Shown here in pieces: positions 24,299-28,469 of a stretch of 28,469 bases of DNA. The stretch is from Methylobacter sp. Lineage in GTDB: Bacteria > Pseudomonadota > Gammaproteobacteria > Methylococcales > Methylomonadaceae. Location of the stretch: NCBI GenBank assembly GCA_023229605.1, contig JALNYY010000041.1, forward strand, positions 1-28,469, given 5' to 3'. The stretch's first letter is position 1, and each line of letters begins with the position of its first letter. Position numbers and translations under genes: made by a program. The notes beneath the pieces are model-generated. The model was not told the DNA's origin and ran no database searches. It was given only the letters and a program-made list of their open reading frames with translations.

Positions 24299-27200
24299 TG
24301 ATCCCCCCCAAGCAACGCCGCCAAGGCTTCAACCCGCTCCAAATCAGGCCTGTCCCGATAAACGCCGCTCATAGGCTGATCCGGTTGCATGCCACGCACG
24401 AACAAATAGCGCACGCCGCCAAAATGCGTTTCATAATCATAATCCGGCAAGCGTGTTTGCAGATAACGGTGCAGCACGACCGTGTAAATCCAGTATTGCA
24501 GGCCGTAATTATGTTCGCGCATCGCATGGCTTAGGCTGTCGGGGCGGTAATCCGGCAGGCCGTTGGTTTTATAGTCCATCACATAATACTGGGGCGTGGA
24601 ACCTGGAAGCGCGCAGACCAGGTCGATAAACCCGGTCAAATAACCGCACATCTGCTTGGACGTCAACGGCTGGAAAGCCGGGGTATCGCGCAAGATCCGG
24701 TTAATCTGGGCGGCATCCATCGTTTGCATCGATAAATAAAACGGCATTTCCTTTAAGCATTGGTTTTCAGCCAGATTCATCAGGCAAAAATCGGGATTCG
24801 TCTCGGACAGCGGCGTTGCCACCACGGCTTGCAACAGCTCGTCCAGCATTTGGGGACGTTCCAGTTTCAGGCCGTAACGCTGGCAAGCCTTGTCCCGTTG
24901 CACGGAAATATCCTTACGCTGGGCAAGATCGATGAACGGATTGTTTTCCAGCAAATCATGCACGATATTCCCGACATGCGCCCCCCTGGGTAATTCCGGT
25001 GTTGCAGCGCCGGGCTCGGGCCTCACAGTCGGCGACTGTTCTCTTGCCTTGTCTTCCGGCAGCTCCGGTGCATCGCTCAGGCTTAATGCCGACAAGGCGG
25101 TATAACTGCTCATCTGCCAGTTCGTATACAGCGACCTTTTGCGCTTTTTTGCCTGCAACCGGCTATCTGGGACGTTTTTTTGGTAACTGCTTGCTATTAT
25201 TTCGCCCGGCGCCTCCAGCAGCCGGTAAACGGCTTGATCCTGAAAGGCTTTCAGCTTTGCCTGTTGCCCGGAAAAATCCGCCTCCGCAAATTCAAGCAAC
25301 CAGGCCATCGCCGAATCGTTCGGTTTATCTTGCGAGCGCACGTCGGCCCAGGCAATATAACAGCGATACTTGGCACGGGTAACTGCCACGTAAAACACCC
25401 GCAAATCTTCGGCCAGTTCTTCCTTTAAGGCCAGTTCGCGACGGCGCTCGAAATCCTCCGAGCCCAAATCGACGACTGTTTGGCCGTTTTCATGGCACCT
25501 GATCAACAACCGCTCGCTGTGCAGCCGGTCGCTGCGCTGCCAAAGATAAGGACAAAATACGATTGAATATTCCAGCCCTTTTGAGCGGTGCATGGTGACG
25601 ATTTTGACCGCATCATCATCGCTTTCAAGACGCAACTGCTGATCTTCCGCGCTGCCCGCTTTGGCAATCGCGCTACGCAGCCAATCCAGGGTTTTGTTAA
25701 TGCCGAGATGTTCATCCACAGCGGCCTGTTGCACCAACTCGATCAGATGATGCAGGTTGGTCAGTTGTCTTTCCGCCATCAGCGTTTTCGACACATTGGC
25801 TCTGATGTTTTCCTGGGCCAACAAATGCTGCATCATCGCCATTAAGCCGCTCTGCTGCCAGTCATGAAAATAGCTTAAGAAACGCGACACCCAAGCATCC
25901 AGCTCGATCTCGTTATTGATCAACTGATAGAGCGTCTGCCCGTCCAAACCGAACCAGTCCAGCGTCAAAGCCTGTTTGAGCAGGCCGCTATCGCCGGGAT
26001 GGGCTACCGCCTGCAGCAGGCAGTATAAGTCGGCCGCTTCCTGCACGGCAAAAACCGACTCCGTGCTGTTGAGCACGGAAGGCACGCCCGCCAGTCGCAA
26101 TGCCGCCTGGTAGTCTCTGGCCTGGGTATTGGTTCTTACCAGTATCGCAATATCTTTGGGCAGCAAAGCCCGGTTCATAGGTTGAAGTGTGTAGCCGTCG
26201 GTCAACAAATCGACTACTTCATTAACTACGGCGCTCCTGATTTCATCGGCAGCCTTGCCCGCCGTCCAGTATCCCGTTTTGCTGTCGCTTTCCGGCAGCT
26301 GCCACAGCACCATCGGTGCCGCCGCCCGCCCTGCGTAATGTAACTCGCCGTTATCTGCCGACAAGCCGGGCTCAACATTGATAAACTCCAGGCCGTCCAG
26401 AAAAAACGCCCGGTCTCTTTGGAACAATGCATTCACCGCTCTGACCAGCTGCGGATGCGAGCGCCAATTATGGCCCAGGGTGAATTGATGTTCGGCCTGT
26501 TTTTGCGCATCCAGATACGAATATATGTCGGCGCCGCGAAACTTGTAGATCGCCTGTTTGGGGTCGCCGATTAGATATAAATACTGGCAGGGTGCGGCAA
26601 ATAAGGAAGAAAAAATATGCCACTGGCTGTCATCGGTATCCTGGAATTCATCGATCAGCGCGACTTCAAAACGTTGTTGCAATTCAGCCGTCAGCAATTC
26701 GCCTTTGTCGCTGTGCAAGGCTTCAGCCAGACGGCTGATTAAATCATCGAAAGACAGTACATTAAGCTGCTGCAAGCGTTTATCCAACTCCTCGCGCAAA
26801 CTGTCCAGCAGGGTTTTACGAAACACCAAAGCGATTTGTTTGAACGCCGCAGCCAGCGTATCGAAAGCTGTAGTATCGATTGCCAACTCGGCCAGATAGT
26901 CGGCTTTGCGCTGATCGCCGGACTGGGTTTTATTGGTCCTGAATTTGTTGCCGTTCAACGCATCGGTCAAGCCGTTTCGGGTCAATAACGCAAATGCCTC
27001 GGCGTCGGGAATCTGTGCGGTAGCGCCGTGCAGCCATGCACTTAGCGAATCATAGTAATAGTCAAATGTATCGGTATAGCCGACCTTGAACTTGTCATCG
27101 GCGAAACTATTGCGCAAACCGGTTGCACATTTATCCAGCTGATCTTTCGCCAAGTCCGCCTGCCGTTGTAACTCTTTTAACGCGGCATCCGGACTCTCGC

Positions 27201-27879
27201 AATCAGGATAAACGCTGAGCCGGCTATAGGTTGCCAAGCCGTTGCCGGGAAATGCGGCGACACTGGCAAGCAACGCATCAGGAGTTTTAAAGTCCGCTGT
27301 TAGTACCGCAATTTCCCAGGCCGAACGCTGGTAAACCTGCTTACGCCAGAAATCGTCTGCACAAGCCTGTTTTATCTCCGCCAAATCGCCGGTTAATTCG
27401 GCATCGAATAGTTGTCCGCTCTCCAGCGCATGCTCCCGTAAGACGCGCTGACAAAAACCGTGGATGGTGAATATCCCGGCCTGGTCTATGTCCAACAAGG
27501 CCGTAGTCAGGCGCTGCTTGATCAGTTCCGGCGCTATATCCAGATTAGCCAGCCAATCGACAATATTTCGGTCGAAATTTTGAGTTTGCCCGTCCTGAGC
27601 CTGTCCTGAGCCTGTCGTCGAATGGGCTTGTCGAACGGAACCGTCCAAAGCACGCCTGGCTTCGGCCAACCGGGAGCGCACCCGATCTTTAAGTTCCTCG
27701 GTGGCCGCCTTGGTAAAGGTGACCACCAGCAATTTTTTGATTTCAATATCTTGCTCGACCACAAAACGTAACACCAGCATCGCTATGGCATAGGTTTTCC
27801 CCGTACCGGCGCTGGCTTCGATCAGGTTTACGCCTTTTAGTAGCTCGGTATTAACCGGATCGAAATTGTTAATTTTCAT
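24295..27879 (-). CDS. recB: Exonuclease V beta subunit RecB
   Basis: This 1194-residue protein has the UvrD-type helicase motifs: EASAGTGKTYAIA (residues 21-33), VVTFTKAATEELKDRVR, FTIHGFCQRVLREHA, LIDEFQDTDDSQW, LIGDPKQAIYKFRGAD and VTMHRSKGLEYSIVF. The C-terminal nuclease domain keeps GFIDL (Asp1086), VMDYKTN (Asp1102, Lys1104) and the following QYWIY motif, so it should cut DNA. RecB is the 3'-to-5' motor and nuclease of RecBCD. Residues about 80-100 (SVRQAHSTTGSGQAQDGQTQ) are unlike other RecB proteins and come from a repeat-like DNA segment in frame. recD follows with overlap; recC is not upstream, where it is often found. Confidence 0.95.
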   Translation of the reverse strand: MKINNFDPVNTELLKGVNLIEASAGTGKTYAIAMLVLRFVVEQDIEIKKLLVVTFTKAATEELKDRVRSRLAEARRALDGSVRQAHSTTGSGQAQDGQTQNFDRNIVDWLANLDIAPELIKQRLTTALLDIDQAGIFTIHGFCQRVLREHALESGQLFDAELTGDLAEIKQACADDFWRKQVYQRSAWEIAVLTADFKTPDALLASVAAFPGNGLATYSRLSVYPDCESPDAALKELQRQADLAKDQLDKCATGLRNSFADDKFKVGYTDTFDYYYDSLSAWLHGATAQIPDAEAFALLTRNGLTDALNGNKFRTNKTQSGDQRKADYLAELAIDTTAFDTLAAAFKQIALVFRKTLLDSLREELDKRLQQLNVLSFDDLISRLAEALHSDKGELLTAELQQRFEVALIDEFQDTDDSQWHIFSSLFAAPCQYLYLIGDPKQAIYKFRGADIYSYLDAQKQAEHQFTLGHNWRSHPQLVRAVNALFQRDRAFFLDGLEFINVEPGLSADNGELHYAGRAAAPMVLWQLPESDSKTGYWTAGKAADEIRSAVVNEVVDLLTDGYTLQPMNRALLPKDIAILVRTNTQARDYQAALRLAGVPSVLNSTESVFAVQEAADLYCLLQAVAHPGDSGLLKQALTLDWFGLDGQTLYQLINNEIELDAWVSRFLSYFHDWQQSGLMAMMQHLLAQENIRANVSKTLMAERQLTNLHHLIELVQQAAVDEHLGINKTLDWLRSAIAKAGSAEDQQLRLESDDDAVKIVTMHRSKGLEYSIVFCPYLWQRSDRLHSERLLIRCHENGQTVVDLGSEDFERRRELALKEELAEDLRVFYVAVTRAKYRCYIAWADVRSQDKPNDSAMAWLLEFAEADFSGQQAKLKAFQDQAVYRLLEAPGEIIASSYQKNVPDSRLQAKKRKRSLYTNWQMSSYTALSALSLSDAPELPEDKAREQSPTVRPEPGAATPELPRGAHVGNIVHDLLENNPFIDLAQRKDISVQRDKACQRYGLKLERPQMLDELLQAVVATPLSETNPDFCLMNLAENQCLKEMPFYLSMQTMDAAQINRILRDTPAFQPLTSKQMCGYLTGFIDLVCALPGSTPQYYVMDYKTNGLPDYRPDSLSHAMREHNYGLQYWIYTVVLHRYLQTRLPDYDYETHFGGVRYLFVRGMQPDQPMSGVYRDRPDLERVEALAALLGGDQ
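27589..27640. repeat. REP-like repeat in frame within recB
   Basis: The stretch contains TCCTGAGCCTG twice in tandem (11-bp period), then TGTCG and GGGCTTGTCGAACGG. This closely resembles the widespread bacterial repeat built from GTCCTGAGCTTGTCGAA and its complement. Its length keeps the recB frame open. It encodes the low-complexity stretch at residues 80-97. Confidence 0.65.
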
Positions 27880-28377
27880 GCGTAAACACTCAGAGCCATT
27901 TAAGAGTTGCTATCCAATCCCAACAACATCACATTCATTGTATCTGAGCCGGATGTTAAGTTACATTTTCAACAGTACGCTTCCAATCAGTGGAGCAGAT
28001 AAGTTACCTATTTGATTTTTTACTAACTTCAACAGTCAACTTTACCAATCGTCGAACGCGTGTAGTCTTTTCCACAATTTCTGTGGATAACGCTGTGTAC
28101 AAGATATAGATAACGCTATTCAGACTCGATAAAACCTGCTTCTTGATTAAATTGTAGCATTTTTATACAGAAAACTAATATATTAATAATCAATAGGTTA
28201 TATTTACGGCGTTTTATAGTCGAAGTCTACACCCGATGATTTTCAGCATTTATTACCGCAAACTCAATCTGTGCATAAACAACACCCGGTAAGTCTATGA
28301 TCTAAACTTTAACAGAGGTTTTTTTGTCGCTCCCAAGTCAGTGCTGTTGTTACAGTCGCCGCCTGAGCAAACGGCGG
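27880..28377. other. AT-rich intergenic region with DnaA-box-like sites
   Basis: About 500 bp lie between the recB start and the 5S terminator with no gene. Sites fitting the DnaA consensus TTWTNCACA occur at 28068-28076 (TTTTCCACA, plus), 28082-28090 (TGTGGATAA, minus-strand TTATCCACA) and 28270-28278 (TGTGCATAA, minus-strand TTATGCACA). GATAACGCT occurs twice, at 28086 and 28109. A very AT-rich tract fills about 28140-28210. This could be a replication origin, a DnaA-regulated promoter or a DnaA-titration site. The stretch must also contain the recB promoter. Confidence 0.4.
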
Positions 28378-28378
28378 C
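28358..28378. repeat. GC-rich hairpin after the rRNA terminator
   Basis: GCCGCC and GGCGGC flank nine bases. On the minus strand this lies directly after the T-run of the main rRNA terminator and may be a back-up hairpin. Confidence 0.4.
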
Positions 28379-28412
28379 CAAAAAAAAACCCAAGCGTTTC
28401 GGCTTGGGTTTC
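28378..28412 (-). terminator. Intrinsic terminator of the rRNA operon
   Basis: On the minus strand AAACCCAAGC and GCTTGGGTTT form a 10-bp stem around a short CGAAAC-type loop, followed by a run of nine or so Ts. It lies just after the 3' end of the 5S gene. Confidence 0.9.
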
Positions 28413-28420
28413 TGGTTTAA

Positions 28421-28469
28421 GAGCTTGGCAATTCCCTACTTTCGCATGGCAAACTGCCACACTATCATC
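28421..28469 (-). rRNA. rrf: 5S ribosomal RNA, 3' part (cut by window edge)
   Basis: The minus strand reads GATGATAGTGTGGCAGTTTG, then CCATGCGAAAGTAGGGAATTG and CCAAGCTC. This matches the last 49 or so bases of a bacterial 5S rRNA (conserved GATGGTAGTGTGG...CCATG.GAGAGTAGG). The 5' half and the rest of the rRNA operon lie beyond the right edge. The exact 3' end is estimated. Confidence 0.92.

Noticed and set aside
23576..24301. 241-codon plus-strand frame over recD
   Set aside because: It is antisense to well-supported RecD helicase sequence, and its Arg/Gln-rich translation is typical of a shadow frame.

Overview
This window looks like chromosomal DNA from a gammaproteobacterium of moderate GC content. 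The basis is a recB-recD pair, a Skp-type chaperone, a moxR/DUF58/transglutaminase operon and a FecI/FecR/TonB iron-uptake set. A methanotroph-like relative (Methylococcales) would fit the style of these genes, but that is an impression from recall, not a demonstrated placement.

Layout. (1) 1-2.9 kb: iron-signalling and uptake genes. These are the start of a fecR-like anti-sigma gene (cut by the window edge), an ECF sigma gene with an unusual second copy of sigma region 2, a remnant of a PepSY membrane protein, and a tonB-type energy transducer. (2) 3-6.2 kb: a large membrane diguanylate cyclase (solute-binding sensor, two PAS, GGDEF) and an unknown small membrane protein. (3) 6.3-8.3 kb: an accessory strip with an orphan Rap1a/Tai-like immunity protein, a parDE-type toxin-antitoxin pair and a higBA-type pair, all on the minus strand. 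(4) 8.3-9.0 kb: about 700 bp rich in palindromes and short direct repeats, with coding-like scraps. (5) 9.0-14.5 kb: one 1851-residue protein with an N-terminal STAND/NACHT-like P-loop NTPase, a long TPR array, three tandem copies of a roughly 220-residue domain I do not recognise, and a C-terminal SEC-C zinc knuckle. This is the best candidate for an undescribed system. (6) 14.5-15.5 kb: no convincing gene. (7) 15.5-18.8 kb: a PepSY iron-reductase-like protein with a possible Fur box, a DUF985 cupin, Skp and a DksA/TraR-like zinc-finger protein. (8) 18.8-22.6 kb: a tightly overlapping moxR-DUF58-tgpA operon. (9) 22.6-27.9 kb: recD and recB on the minus strand without recC. (10) 27.9-28.5 kb: an AT-rich intergenic region with DnaA-box-like sites, then the terminator and 3' end of a 5S rRNA gene on the minus strand.

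How the genes work together. FecR, the sigma factor, TonB and PepSY proteins form a plausible siderophore-iron signalling and uptake set, although it is split into two places. The two toxin-antitoxin pairs, the orphan immunity-like protein and the STAND/TPR giant sit together between housekeeping genes. That is the usual appearance of a defence or accessory island, and it makes an anti-phage or stress-sensing role for the giant protein a reasonable but unproven inference. RecB has a short in-frame segment that looks like an inserted REP-type repeat.
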